Shown: one piece after another, positions 52,772-63,038 of the stretch
How positions within the stretch are numbered: position 1 is the stretch's first letter
Layout of the letters: each line of letters starts with the position of its first letter
Source: Zasmidium citrigriseum
Taxonomy: Eukaryota > Ascomycota > Dothideomycetes > Mycosphaerellales > Mycosphaerellaceae
DNA: 64,000 nt
Direction: 5' to 3'
Assembly (NCBI GenBank): GCA_002786025.1
Contig: NHNW01000016.1
Location: forward strand, 372,001 to 436,000
The notes under the pieces: model-generated
Databases searched by the model: none
Told to the model about the DNA's origin: nothing
Seen by the model: only the letters and a program-made list of their open reading frames with translations
Made by a program: the position numbers and the translations under genes

Positions 52772-55297
52772 ATGGCGCCCTTCAAGACGACTGCCAAAAA
52801 CAACTTCCTGATATCCAAGTTTTTCAAACCTTCCAGCCAGCAATCCCAGAGCTCTCAACCCCAACCTTCGACCCAAGAGATTGGCGAGGAAATCGTAGTC
52901 GCTTCTCCAAGAACGCGGCCTCCCAAGACAGCTGCTTCTGCATCACCTGCACCGTCGCAAACACAGACAACTCCGCCCAAACGAGGACCTGGCCGACCGA
53001 GGAAATACCCTCCTTCCCAAAGCTCTCAAAGCGATGGCACAAACACGCCAAGACCGCGAGGACGACCTCGAAAGTATCCGCCTGTTTCCTCTTCACCATC
53101 CCAAGCCTCTGAGAGTGAAGTGAAGAAGTCGCCAAGGCCAAGAGGCCGCCCAAAGAAGACAGAGTCGCAGCAGCAGCGCGATGACCAGCTTGGAGGCAGT
53201 GCTTCCAGTCCTGAACCAGACATGAATGAGGAACCACATGTCACTCCGGCCAAACACTCACTGCCGCTGCGCCTCTCGTGTAGTCCACCTCAGCAGAGAT
53301 TTTCGACTGTTGCAGCACCTTCCACCGACATTCCTGCGCCTAAACCACCGCATTTCGGAACTTCGGCGGACAAACCACCTACTGCTTCATTCTCATCCAT
53401 TTCGACTCTGACCAGCGTTCCAAAGAGCTCGCAAGCTTCTGGAGTGCCTGTTAGCTCCAGCACTTCCAGCAGGCGCGTAGTGAGCGACGGCTTGCAAGGT
53501 GTCACTGGCTCGGATTCTGAATCTGAGGATCTCGAAGACATCTCGGCCATCTACGCGAAGAAACGAAGGAAGCTCTCCACAGACAGTGACGTTAAGATCA
53601 TGGGTAGCGCACCAAAGCCACCGCCGGCGAAGAAGAGCACGCGGCTGTCAGATCAAGGCAAGAGGAAGGACTTCTTCAAGAAGTTTCACTCGCCTGCCAA
53701 ACCGAAACCAAAGTTCAGTCTGGCCAGCTTGGTGGCGGAGAATGAGAGGGAGCAGATATCAGATGCTACCATTGCAAGTCTGGAAAGTGCAGTGGAGGAG
53801 TCAAAGAAACGGGAAGAGCAAGAGAAGCAGGCACTGGAAGAGGCTGGATTCGATGGAGAAGCAATCATTGCGGCAGCTGGAAGTGATAGCGATGAGCGAG
53901 AAAGGGTGATCATGGCTCTGGCCAGGACCGAGGCTTTGCACGACCAGAACCATTTCTACTTCTTCCTGGACCCAGAGCCATCACACGCCAAGTCGGACTT
54001 TCCAATCGACTGCCTGCCGGATAAATCATGGAGCAAGATATATCGCAACGAAGTGTCGAGGAGAGAAGCTTGCATCTCTGGATTTGCTGCTGAGCTTGCC
54101 GCGATACATGCTCTGCCAATGCCAGTGACCAGCTGGATGGCTTCTCAGCTACAGTATGAACAGAGCGAGGAGCTGTGCGAAGCGTACATCGAGATCATAC
54201 GAGCGTCTGGCCATCACGAGGAGTCGATATCCGATACTTGGGGCTCACTGAACTCAATCTACAAGACCCGTTCGCTCTTCGAGAACAACTTGAAACAGCA
54301 TGTCAAAATTGCACTGCCATCTGGACTGGCCTATATGATTCGACTTGCATCTTTCCGCGCACCGGCCATGGACAGCATCTTCACCGAGGCTCCACCGCAA
54401 AGCACATGCGCAGCATTCCTCGATCTTGCACTAATGAATGTCGACGATCTGGTTCAGGAGAGCACCAGCCTTTCCATGTCCATCGCGGACTGCATTGAGG
54501 AAATGCTAGACGCCCTGAGCGAGGAGTCATTCAACAAACTCGTCCCACTTGCAGTCGCCACCATGTTCTCACCAAGCGACCTTCCCGAACTCGCCCGCTG
54601 TCAAGCCATCGCCGCCCTCCCAGCAAGCACACTCCGAGCCCACAGACTCCGCCGTCGCCTAGCTCTCGAATACTTCTCCACTGAAGAAAAGAAAGCCACC
54701 GATCCCCCCGACTGGGCCACCTCCATCGTCCGCAACCTCAAAACCAAACCCATCTTCCGCACCTCCGAATCCACCGACTACAGCCTCCTCAGCACCCTCA
54801 TCACCGTCCTCGACATCGCCATCGACGCCGGCTGGACGCACCACTCCCTCCTCGCCCCTCGCGAACCCACCGGCACCTGGGGCGAGCGCGCCCCACCAAC
54901 TGATGCCGAAAACCGCCACAACGCCCAAATAGACGCTATCTCGAATGTTCTGACTGCCATGGCTTCCCGGATCCGCGACGCGGGGACTAGTCATCTCCGC
55001 CGCACGGAAACGAAGTCTTTGATCGAGCAGGTCGTTGCGAGGTTGCAGTATTGTGTGCGGTCGAGGGTTAGGCCGAAGGAGGGCGTTTTTGATGGGGAGG
55101 GGAAGGTGGGTGGTGGGGTTTTGAGGCAGGCGACGTTGGGGAAGGGGGCTTTTGGGAGGAAGGAGGGCAGGGTGAGGTTTGAGCCTGAGCCTGTGGAGGT
55201 GAGGGATGAGAAGAGTCTAGATGCGGATGATGAGGAAGAGCGTAGTGGCAATGGCAGTGATGCTTTGCCTATGGATGTCTCAAGCACGGGTGAGTAG
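52772..55297 (+). CDS. AT-hook nuclear protein with N-terminal PIP-box-like motif
   Basis: 841 residues, one exon; ATG 52772 chosen because the ORF's first codon is TTG. The N-terminus reads NNFLISKFFKPSS, resembling a PCNA-interacting peptide (Q-x-x-h-x-x-F-F) with Asn for Gln. Three AT-hooks follow: GPGRPRKYP, RPRGRPRKYP and RPRGRPKK (residues ~75-130). A Ser-rich, acidic middle (GSDSESEDLEDISAIYAKKRRKL) leads to a conserved-looking helical C-terminal half (~390-720), including FYFFLDPEP, SWSKIYRNEVSRREACISGF and ADCIEEMLDALSEESFNKLV. Domain identity of that half was not recognised. A role in replication or DNA repair is inferred from the motifs only. Confidence 0.75.
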   Translation: MAPFKTTAKNNFLISKFFKPSSQQSQSSQPQPSTQEIGEEIVVASPRTRPPKTAASASPAPSQTQTTPPKRGPGRPRKYPPSQSSQSDGTNTPRPRGRPRKYPPVSSSPSQASESEVKKSPRPRGRPKKTESQQQRDDQLGGSASSPEPDMNEEPHVTPAKHSLPLRLSCSPPQQRFSTVAAPSTDIPAPKPPHFGTSADKPPTASFSSISTLTSVPKSSQASGVPVSSSTSSRRVVSDGLQGVTGSDSESEDLEDISAIYAKKRRKLSTDSDVKIMGSAPKPPPAKKSTRLSDQGKRKDFFKKFHSPAKPKPKFSLASLVAENEREQISDATIASLESAVEESKKREEQEKQALEEAGFDGEAIIAAAGSDSDERERVIMALARTEALHDQNHFYFFLDPEPSHAKSDFPIDCLPDKSWSKIYRNEVSRREACISGFAAELAAIHALPMPVTSWMASQLQYEQSEELCEAYIEIIRASGHHEESISDTWGSLNSIYKTRSLFENNLKQHVKIALPSGLAYMIRLASFRAPAMDSIFTEAPPQSTCAAFLDLALMNVDDLVQESTSLSMSIADCIEEMLDALSEESFNKLVPLAVATMFSPSDLPELARCQAIAALPASTLRAHRLRRRLALEYFSTEEKKATDPPDWATSIVRNLKTKPIFRTSESTDYSLLSTLITVLDIAIDAGWTHHSLLAPREPTGTWGERAPPTDAENRHNAQIDAISNVLTAMASRIRDAGTSHLRRTETKSLIEQVVARLQYCVRSRVRPKEGVFDGEGKVGGGVLRQATLGKGAFGRKEGRVRFEPEPVEVRDEKSLDADDEEERSGNGSDALPMDVSSTGE

Positions 55298-56223
55298 TGC
55301 TAAAGTTGGGAGATGGCTAAAAAGCGTATGGAGAGGAAGGAGGTGTAGCTCTCGACAGAATTATCGAAACTGTTAGAAACCCTCTCGCACGACGGACAGA
55401 GCAGGTCAACTTCTTACTTTCTTGTCTCCACGAAGACCAAGATCAGCCAAGCCACTAGCAACACCCTCGAACGATCAAAAACCCTCCAATCCAACGGAGA
55501 GAGCAAGTCAGGCTCCGAAATCTCCTCCTTGAGTGGTCTTTCGTCTTGGCCTTAGGAATCCAGAAGCAAGCATCGTTTCCAAGTTGCCTCTCTTTTTCAT
55601 GTCTATCTCCGCCCAAGCCAATCCAGCTGATCCGCTAAGCACACTCGAAAACCTTCTCATCCAATCGAGAGAGAGGGCAACACACTTCCTCCTTCCATCT
55701 TCTTCTCGATACAAGATCTCCATGTTCGTCTCCTCGATCATATCCCAGCCCTTCAATATTTCCCCGTCACGACATCCCTCTTGCGGAAGAGGTTGCACGA
55801 CCGGCGCATGCTTCGAATGAACAGTGCATATGCAGGAAGGAGAGGGCCGAAAAATGGTATGTGCATCTCTCCTATCTCTAAGAAGCCACGCTGATCAACG
55901 TTTTCGATTTGATCACTCGTGCTCTCGGTCTCCTCGCCTGGTCGCTTTTTTCTCAATGTTGAACTTCACTGACCCCCTGAATTCAGCTTATGGTCAACTC
56001 GGGGTTTGCGCGAGTAAGGCGGAATGACAGCAAAACTCTCGAATAGATGCCTACTGATCTGTGGCATTAACAACATGTTAACGAGGTCACTCTGCTGCAA
56101 GATACCTGGAGAGGAGGGACATGATCAGGTGCGGAAAGTTCAACTTCTTTCATCTATCTCTCATCTCACAAAACTCCCAATCACACTTCTATCACCTCAG
56201 TCCCCTGTCCATCGACCGAAGAA
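55298..56223. other. Intergenic region
   Basis: 926 bp between convergent genes. Two C-rich, loosely similar stretches (about 55440-55530 and 55610-55680) share CCTC-GAA and GAGAGAG words. A 96-codon minus-strand ORF (55508-55798) has no recognisable domain. Confidence 0.4.
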
Positions 56224-59200
56224 TTAACTCCAATCCCCCTCATCCCACCCATCCTCCCCAGCATCCTCCTGCCACTTCCTCCACCTCGCATCCCGCTCCT
56301 CCCTCAACTGTCTCTCGCGTTCCGCGGCCGCTCGCATCTCGCGCTCTTGTTGCTCGCGTGGCCGGCTGTAGTCGATGCGGGAGCCCGGTGGAGTGAAAGA
56401 TGTAGGACGGGAGTTGGAGGGCTGGGAGATGGGGCCGAGGAGGGAGGAGAGGCGGGGGTTTTGGGGTTCTGGGGTTTGGGATGGTTGTGAAGGTGCTGAG
56501 GATGGTTGTTGCTGTGGCCATGGGGCTTCAGGGCCGGGGTGTGAAGCTGCTGAGGATGGAGCTGGACTTGGGCGGTGGGGAGGTTTTTGGGTTGCTGCTC
56601 GTCGGGAGGGGCGTTTGAAGGATTCTTGGGCCTGCTGTTGCTGCGGCGGTGAGGGGGATGCGGGTGTCTGTTGTTGATCGACAAGGACCAAGGGCTGCTC
56701 TCGCCACGACTGGTCGGAAGGTTGTTGCGGTGGTAACAAGCTTGCGTTCTCCAACAGCGCAGCAAACTCATCATCACTCGGAGCCTCGCTTTGCATGCTC
56801 AACTCTTGCATTCTCTGCGCGACGTTGGCTGGCCCGGCGATATCTTCGTCGTACAGATTGCTTGATTCTTCCATTTCTCGCATTACTGGGCGTCCATCAC
56901 CAATGGGGCTTGGTTGCGCTGGAGTTTGGGGTTCAGGAGGCTGTGCATCTTGCTCCCGTTCTGGGACTGGCTCCTCTACGGGCTTCCATGGTCTCTTCTT
57001 ATATGTTCGTCGGAGTTCCTCTTCCCAGGATTCGGTCCAAGATCCACCAGTGGTTGCGGCTGGGCTCGACTGGGGTTGAGGGGCAGGCTGTGCGTCTTGC
57101 TGCTGTTCGGCAACTGGCTCTTCGGTCGACTGAACTGGCTGTTCCTCTGTGGCTGTCTCGAAGTCAGCATTCGCATCGAAATCGCCGTCGAAAAGGGAGT
57201 CGATATCGCTGTCGTCGGGATTGACTTCTTGCTCGGAGGTCTGCTGTTCTGGGACTGGCTCTTCGGATGACTGGACCGGCTCTACTGAGGATTCCCCTTC
57301 GGGATCTTCAGGGTTCTCCAGCTCTCGTCGTAGTTCCTCTCCCCAAGAAAGTTCACTCGCCACATCGCTTGGACTCTGAGGTTGAGGAGCGTCCTCTCTA
57401 GGCTGCTCATCTTGCTCGGGGGTCTTTTGCTCGGCGATTGGGTCTTCGGATGACTGGACTGGCTCTGCCTCCAGTTCTTGCCGCAGTTCCTCTTCCCAAG
57501 AAATCCCACTCGCTCCATCCGTTGGACTCGACGGTGTAGGAGCCTGGGGTCGAGAAGCATCTTCGTCGGCCTGAGCGTCTTGCTCGGAGGTCTGCTGCTC
57601 GGGAACAGGCTCTTCGGATGACTGGACTGGCTCTGCTGGGGATTCTGGTCCTTCAGTAGCCTCCTCCTGGCTGTGCTCCTCAACGTCAGCTGGCGGATTT
57701 TGAGAGTTGACCGGTGGCGGGGGAGGTGGTGGCGGTGGTCGATACTCCTCGTCGTACTCGAACGGTGCGTCTGGATCTGAGTCCGACTCGGTCTCTTTCT
57801 TCTCACCGTCCTCCTGCTCATCTCCATTTCCCTCTTTCTCCTCAGGCCTCCGGCGAGGCGGAGAGCCCGGACTACCCGGCGGAGTCTTCGACTGTACCGG
57901 CACGCGGGCACCTTTTCCGAGTCGTCCCTTGGGCTTCAATTTCGGCCTGTTTGGCGGCGGTGGCGGTGGGGTTTGAGTCTCATCGTCTGCGTCCTCCTTG
58001 GGGGCTGGAGCAGGATTTGGCTGCGATGGGGGCTGTGATGGTCTGTCTGGCGACGACTCATCTTCCACTGGTGCTGGTGCTGGCCGAGCAGGAGGAGGCG
58101 TCCATTCTCGGTCTCCCGAGGTCGCTGGGCTGGGGCCCTGAGTTGGCGGTGGCGGCTGGGTATTGTATCCCTGAGTTGGCGGACCGGTTGGTCTCGTTGG
58201 ATTGTATCCCTGAGCCGATGGAGCGGTTGGTCTCGTTGGATTATACAACTGAGTCGGCGGTGCTGTTGGTGGTCTCGGTGGATTGTATCCCTGGTTCTGG
58301 CTTGCTTGTGGGAGCTGAGCGCCGGGAGGTGCTCGTGGGATGTATCCTCCAGCCTGTGGTGCTTGACCTGGTTGTTTGAATGCTGGCGAGAATGCAGGAG
58401 CATTGCTGGGCGCCGCGGAGGGCGCTGCAAGGGTTTTTGGGATGGTGCTGGAAGGAAAGGCTGGACGTTGGGAAGGCTGTGGTCCGCTGAATGGACTTGG
58501 GGCGTGAGGACGGGGAGTCGAACTTGCTGCGCTTCCGGGTCCGAAGGGGTGTTCTGGACCTGGCTCCGCGGTCGACTGGACTGGCTCTGCTGCAAAAGCA
58601 TGTTCTTTAGCATCGTCCTCCTGGCCGTGCTCCTCAGCGTCGGCTGGTAAACTGTGAGAGTTGGACGAAGGTAGAGGAGGAGGAGGGTTGGACGGGGGTT
58701 GAGGAAACTCGTCGTCTGACACGTATGGTGCGTCCAGATCTGAGCCCTCCTCTTCGTCCTTCTTCTCTCCCTCTTTCTCTCCCTCTCCACTCACCGCCGC
58801 CGGCGTTTTGCGACGTGGAGAGCCCGGTGGTGTAGTCGACTCTACCTGACGCTGCTTGCCTGCGCCTTTCGCGAAACGTCCCTTGGGCTTTGCGAAGACC
58901 CTATTCGGCGGTGGCACTTGCGGTGACCGTGGTGGTGGAGTCCCGTTGTCTGACGTCCAGCCCCTGTCTTCACCCTCCTCGTCTGGCCTCTGATACCTCT
59001 GATACTCTTCTGGGACCTGATCCTCACCTGGCTCCTGATCCTTTGTTGGCTCCTCATCCTCTTCCGGCTGCTTATCCTCGTCCTCATGCTCATCCTCGTC
59101 CGACTCCTCAGGCTGGGCAGGTGGCGACATCACCACATCTGAGTCCGACTCATACTCGGCGTCCTCATCCTCAGCCTTCGTTGCGCCTTCTTCGCCTTCT

Positions 59201-61353
59201 TCCTCAGAGCCACTGGCATTGTCCAGTTCCCGCAGGAATTCCTCCTCCCCCGACTCGACCGTTACGTCCTCGTCAGCGGATTGTTGTTCTCCTTCGATCG
59301 GGGATGGACTATGCTCTTGTGGAGGCTCAGAGTTGTCCTCGTTCGGGGTTGTCTCTGGAGACTCAGTCGAAGGCGCTTCTTGGACTGCTCCAGCTCCGCC
59401 ATCGTTACCTGGGTCTTGGTTGTCGTCATCATCATCGTCACCGTCAAAGCTATCGTCGCGCTTGTCTTCATCTTCGGAGTTGCCGCCTCCTAATGATGGA
59501 GGTTGCTGATCAGACTGCGGGTCTTCCTTGTCGTCACCGTCTTGTTCATGCTCGCCACCATCTCTGTCGTCACTCTTGTCCTCATCGGAAGCCGCGTCCT
59601 GTTGGCCGAACAAATGTCTTGTCATCTGCTTAATTCCCTCCTCCGCATCACTGAGATGAGTCTGCAGCGCCTCTTTCTGCTTCTTTTCGTCCTCCATGGC
59701 ATCTCTGAGATCGCCCGCGTGCCATTGCCATTCACGAAGACGCTCCTGAGATTCCTTGTACTCGTTCTGAGCCTTGTCTCGCGCTTCATTGCTGTTCTTC
59801 AGAGCTTCCTGCAGCATCTCCAGTTCGGCTTGCGGGGACTGAGAGTTGACATGAGATTCGCTGTAGCTTCTCTGGCGGGGTGGAGTGACTGGAGGGTTGT
59901 CCATATTGTCGTCATCGTCAGCGCCATCGTCGCGTTTGCTTTCATCTGGGGAGTTGCCGCCTTTTGAGGGCGGAGGTTGCTGATCAGACTGTGGGTCCTG
60001 CTTGTCGCCGTCGTCATCACTCTCGTCTTTGTCCTCAGAGTCTGAAACGCTACTCTCGACCTCGAACGGTGCCGGCAGTGGCGCATCACCACGAGGGAAG
60101 ACATTATCCTCGTCGTCGGTAAGACCGTAAAGATCATCCTCGTCCTCATCGACAGGTGGTGCTTGGGCCGTGCCAGGCTGAGGGGCTGCGTCGCCGTCTC
60201 TTACCCCTGTAGCAGGAGGTTGATTTTGAGCGTTCTGTAGAGCAGCTTGCTCAGCGTTGTCCTGCTGCACGCGCTGACGATGGAAGAACATCAGTCTGTC
60301 CGTCAAGATCTGCATCTGCTGAATCTTGTGCTTGTGGTCCGCGATGAGATTGGCCTGAGCATCCTGATGCTGCTGCTCCATTTTTCTCTTGTCCTGCCAC
60401 AGAAAGGTGTTGACCTTCTTGTTGGTTTCACGCTCTTTGAAGAGGACATCTCGCTGGATGAAGAGTTCCTCATCCGTGTTGTCTATGGCGACCTGGGCTG
60501 CTTCCAATGATCGTTGGAGTTCGTTGATTTGGCGCTGCAGCTCGTTGATGGCGTTGAGCTCTTGGGCTGGTGACTGTGGTGGGATGTCGAAGACGGGTTC
60601 GATTGGCGAGAAACTCAACGTTTGAGTATCGGGAGGCTGAAGTCCTTGCGTGGGAGCAGCAGGGGGGATGTCGATGCTGTCTATTTGGGAGAAGCTCAGA
60701 TTCTGTGGCCTGGGCTCGGGTGCTACGGGGGCTGTTTCTACGCTCAAAATCGTTGATTGCCCAAGTGTCTGGACGGGAGCTGGTTGAGGCGCTGGTGTTG
60801 CTTCAGTCTGTGTAGAGCCCTCGACATAGCGAGACTCGCTCGGCGGTTCATCGGTCTGAGTTCCTCTATCGATGCACGGGACCGAAGGCTCTTCTTCTGG
60901 CTCTTGTTCAGGCCCCTCTTCACGCTCTTCTTGTAGAGCCGCGTGTTCGCTATCCTGGGTGGGCGCCTCTCGCCCATCGTCATCATCGTTGTCGTCCGGG
61001 CGAGCGGCCTCAACAATGCGGGCCAGGCGGCGTGGAAAGCAGCAAACAAGAAGCACTCCTGTGATGAGACCAAGGACGCCACCGATCATAACTTGAAGCA
61101 AGGCGAACTCTGTCCATGTGAGTGTGAAGCGCTGCTCCACCGGATGTGGGACATCCACCACGACCAGATCTGTGACGGGCTGCTGCTCGCGGATGTACAC
61201 TGGGATGTAGTTGTTGATCACCGTAACGACTTCGTTGGTATGGCTCTCCACGGGCCCTTGAGTGTGAGCCACGTTCGAGTGGGGAATGGCATCGTAGTGC
61301 CGGGCGGCCAGAGCGGAGATAAGAAAAGACACAACTCCAACTGTTGCTGCCAT
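56224..61353 (-). CDS. Giant acidic/proline-rich repetitive membrane protein
   Basis: 1,709 residues, one exon. Two membrane segments at the N-terminus: a signal-anchor-like VGVVSFLISALAA and LLQVMIGGVLGLITGVLLVCCF near residue 90. A short coiled coil follows (~265-370, INELQRQINELQRSLEAAQ, HKHKIQQMQILTDRLMFFHR). Nearly all the rest is disordered and built of internal repeats: a DPQSDQQPP-GGNS module twice, a PKGR-GKGA...TPPGSP module twice, YNPTRPT-type repeats, and PVQSSEEPVPEQQTSEQ-type repeats at least five times. The last ~40 residues form a charged helix (RAAAERERQLREERDARWRK). No enzyme domain. Function unknown; a membrane-tethered scaffold is possible. Confidence 0.75.
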   Translation of the reverse strand: MAATVGVVSFLISALAARHYDAIPHSNVAHTQGPVESHTNEVVTVINNYIPVYIREQQPVTDLVVVDVPHPVEQRFTLTWTEFALLQVMIGGVLGLITGVLLVCCFPRRLARIVEAARPDDNDDDDGREAPTQDSEHAALQEEREEGPEQEPEEEPSVPCIDRGTQTDEPPSESRYVEGSTQTEATPAPQPAPVQTLGQSTILSVETAPVAPEPRPQNLSFSQIDSIDIPPAAPTQGLQPPDTQTLSFSPIEPVFDIPPQSPAQELNAINELQRQINELQRSLEAAQVAIDNTDEELFIQRDVLFKERETNKKVNTFLWQDKRKMEQQHQDAQANLIADHKHKIQQMQILTDRLMFFHRQRVQQDNAEQAALQNAQNQPPATGVRDGDAAPQPGTAQAPPVDEDEDDLYGLTDDEDNVFPRGDAPLPAPFEVESSVSDSEDKDESDDDGDKQDPQSDQQPPPSKGGNSPDESKRDDGADDDDNMDNPPVTPPRQRSYSESHVNSQSPQAELEMLQEALKNSNEARDKAQNEYKESQERLREWQWHAGDLRDAMEDEKKQKEALQTHLSDAEEGIKQMTRHLFGQQDAASDEDKSDDRDGGEHEQDGDDKEDPQSDQQPPSLGGGNSEDEDKRDDSFDGDDDDDDNQDPGNDGGAGAVQEAPSTESPETTPNEDNSEPPQEHSPSPIEGEQQSADEDVTVESGEEEFLRELDNASGSEEEGEEGATKAEDEDAEYESDSDVVMSPPAQPEESDEDEHEDEDKQPEEDEEPTKDQEPGEDQVPEEYQRYQRPDEEGEDRGWTSDNGTPPPRSPQVPPPNRVFAKPKGRFAKGAGKQRQVESTTPPGSPRRKTPAAVSGEGEKEGEKKDEEEGSDLDAPYVSDDEFPQPPSNPPPPLPSSNSHSLPADAEEHGQEDDAKEHAFAAEPVQSTAEPGPEHPFGPGSAASSTPRPHAPSPFSGPQPSQRPAFPSSTIPKTLAAPSAAPSNAPAFSPAFKQPGQAPQAGGYIPRAPPGAQLPQASQNQGYNPPRPPTAPPTQLYNPTRPTAPSAQGYNPTRPTGPPTQGYNTQPPPPTQGPSPATSGDREWTPPPARPAPAPVEDESSPDRPSQPPSQPNPAPAPKEDADDETQTPPPPPPNRPKLKPKGRLGKGARVPVQSKTPPGSPGSPPRRRPEEKEGNGDEQEDGEKKETESDSDPDAPFEYDEEYRPPPPPPPPPVNSQNPPADVEEHSQEEATEGPESPAEPVQSSEEPVPEQQTSEQDAQADEDASRPQAPTPSSPTDGASGISWEEELRQELEAEPVQSSEDPIAEQKTPEQDEQPREDAPQPQSPSDVASELSWGEELRRELENPEDPEGESSVEPVQSSEEPVPEQQTSEQEVNPDDSDIDSLFDGDFDANADFETATEEQPVQSTEEPVAEQQQDAQPAPQPQSSPAATTGGSWTESWEEELRRTYKKRPWKPVEEPVPEREQDAQPPEPQTPAQPSPIGDGRPVMREMEESSNLYDEDIAGPANVAQRMQELSMQSEAPSDDEFAALLENASLLPPQQPSDQSWREQPLVLVDQQQTPASPSPPQQQQAQESFKRPSRRAATQKPPHRPSPAPSSAASHPGPEAPWPQQQPSSAPSQPSQTPEPQNPRLSSLLGPISQPSNSRPTSFTPPGSRIDYSRPREQQEREMRAAAERERQLREERDARWRKWQEDAGEDGWDEGDWS

Positions 61354-62087
61354 CTCGACGATTTCTCAAGAGTCTATGCTCTTCAATCGGTCGTTGCTAG
61401 GTTTTGGATCGTTTCGAAAGCTGGGGATACCTGCAAAGTGAATATCAATAAACTTGGGGTTGAAAATGGATGCGACCGGCGCACACTTTGCAAAACGAAG
61501 TGAAAGATGTTTGAGCTTTGGAATTGTTTGTGGGTGGGGGAACTATCTTACTTCATAGTTGAGACTTGCAAAAGACAATCTTAATGCGCTCATTGTCGGG
61601 GACAATAACAAAGAACGACAATGGCACCAATACAAAGATGTCCCCTCCAAGAATAGAAGTGAAGTATCTTGTACAATGAGCGATAGAAAGTGGCGTCGAT
61701 ACCGTGTATTTTTGGAGTCTTGTTGCTAATGAAGCGTGACCTTCACAACGGCTATTCACTCAGAAGTGGGGCCGCTAGCGCTGAACTCTGAATCCAAGGT
61801 GCACATGCAGCAGCAGTGGGCCAAGCAGTCGCTTCAAGATAATTCGTCTGTCGACTCAGTCGATCGCATATCATTGAGAATCCTCTTGGGTACCCACAGG
61901 GGACGCAAATAATGACTATTGGTTTTGGCATAATCTGAAGACTATGCGACGGATACAAATGACTGTGGAGGCTTTCCAACGCTGTCAATGCTCGCAGCAC
62001 AAGAACTACTTCACCTCCTCACCTGAATCATTTTTTTTCCCTCTGTTTTCAAGCACAATCCTCCATTCTCTCGCGCCTTCCAACCTT
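61354..62087. other. Intergenic region
   Basis: 734 bp, AT-richer, promoter of the giant protein gene plus 3' flank of the next gene. Short ORFs only; no RNA gene recognised. Confidence 0.45.
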
Positions 62088-63038
62088 CTACTCATAATCT
62101 ACCTGCATCTCGTCGTTCTCTCCCTCCTCCTCCTCGGAATCTTCGTCCATCGTGGCATTCTGCTTAAGCTTGCTTGAGACTTCGGGAACGTAAGACTTCG
62201 ATGGCTTCGGGTTCGGCAATGCTACAAACTTCTCACGCCGTCTCCGTGTTGGCAACTCGATCGAAGGGAAGCCTGGCTGCGGAACGTATTTGGGCGACAT
62301 TCGCCTGTACGCTGATGCCGGAGTTGTAGCCGACGAAGACTTTGTGTCCTTCTCTTCCTGGATGCGGGCCTGCTGGATTTGGTTGACAATATGCAGCGGT
62401 GGAGCAGTCACTGGGCGAGGATCGACAAATGGAGGCTTGTAGCCAGGAGGGGTCGGCGGAGAATACGGAATCTCAGGTGCCTTGTCGCATGGCCGCTGGG
62501 CCGTGTAGATGATCGGGGCCACGAGGCATGGTAAGACTTTTCCACTAGCTGCCTGCTTCATTTGTTCAAAGGTAAGTTTTGGGCGGAATTCCGGTGAATT
62601 ACTGGGGCGACGATTTGGAAACTTTTTGGTGGGTGGAAAAGGGGACGGGTATAGGGCGGTATTGGAGGAAGTTGACGTGCGCTTTGTACGCACGCCGCCG
62701 CCGCGGACTTTCAATCGTGTCATTGCGGTCGCGAGCTCGACTTCCTCGGCATTTGGCTGCTGCTCTGTGTCGACAACCATTCTGTTCAGCATTACTTCAA
62801 TGGCTTCCTCGCTCGATTTGTCCTCGTCGTTGATGACCAGCGCGGGTGGTGGGGGCATACGAGTGATGTGCGGCGCCGTTTCAGCGGTATCAGGCCCGTC
62901 TCGGTCGTCTCTGTCATCTGCTACATCAAGGACGACATCCTCCATTTCATCGTCACTCGAGTCTGTGTCTTCTATTCTCGGCGTGCACTTGGGAAATCGG
63001 GAGGAGCCCGCCATAGTGTTCTCAGTCGGTGAGCTCAT
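62088..63038 (-). CDS. Disordered hypothetical protein
   Basis: 316 residues from ATG 63038 (the longer frame to 63113 opens with TTG). Acidic start (DTDSSDDEMEDVVLDVADD), Ser/Pro-rich centre, motifs ALYPSPFPPTKKFPNRRPSN and KLTFEQMKQAASGKVLPCLV, then PGYKPPFVDPRPVTAPPLHI, RRRREKFVALPNPKPSKSYV and an acidic C-terminus (DEDSEEEEGENDEMQVDYE). Short linear motifs in a disordered chain suggest a regulatory or adaptor protein. No family recognised. One exon. Confidence 0.6.
   Translation of the reverse strand: MSSPTENTMAGSSRFPKCTPRIEDTDSSDDEMEDVVLDVADDRDDRDGPDTAETAPHITRMPPPPALVINDEDKSSEEAIEVMLNRMVVDTEQQPNAEEVELATAMTRLKVRGGGVRTKRTSTSSNTALYPSPFPPTKKFPNRRPSNSPEFRPKLTFEQMKQAASGKVLPCLVAPIIYTAQRPCDKAPEIPYSPPTPPGYKPPFVDPRPVTAPPLHIVNQIQQARIQEEKDTKSSSATTPASAYRRMSPKYVPQPGFPSIELPTRRRREKFVALPNPKPSKSYVPEVSSKLKQNATMDEDSEEEEGENDEMQVDYE

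Noticed and set aside
55440..55680. Possible direct duplication of a C-rich segment
   Set aside because: Similarity is limited to short CT/GA-rich words and may be compositional.
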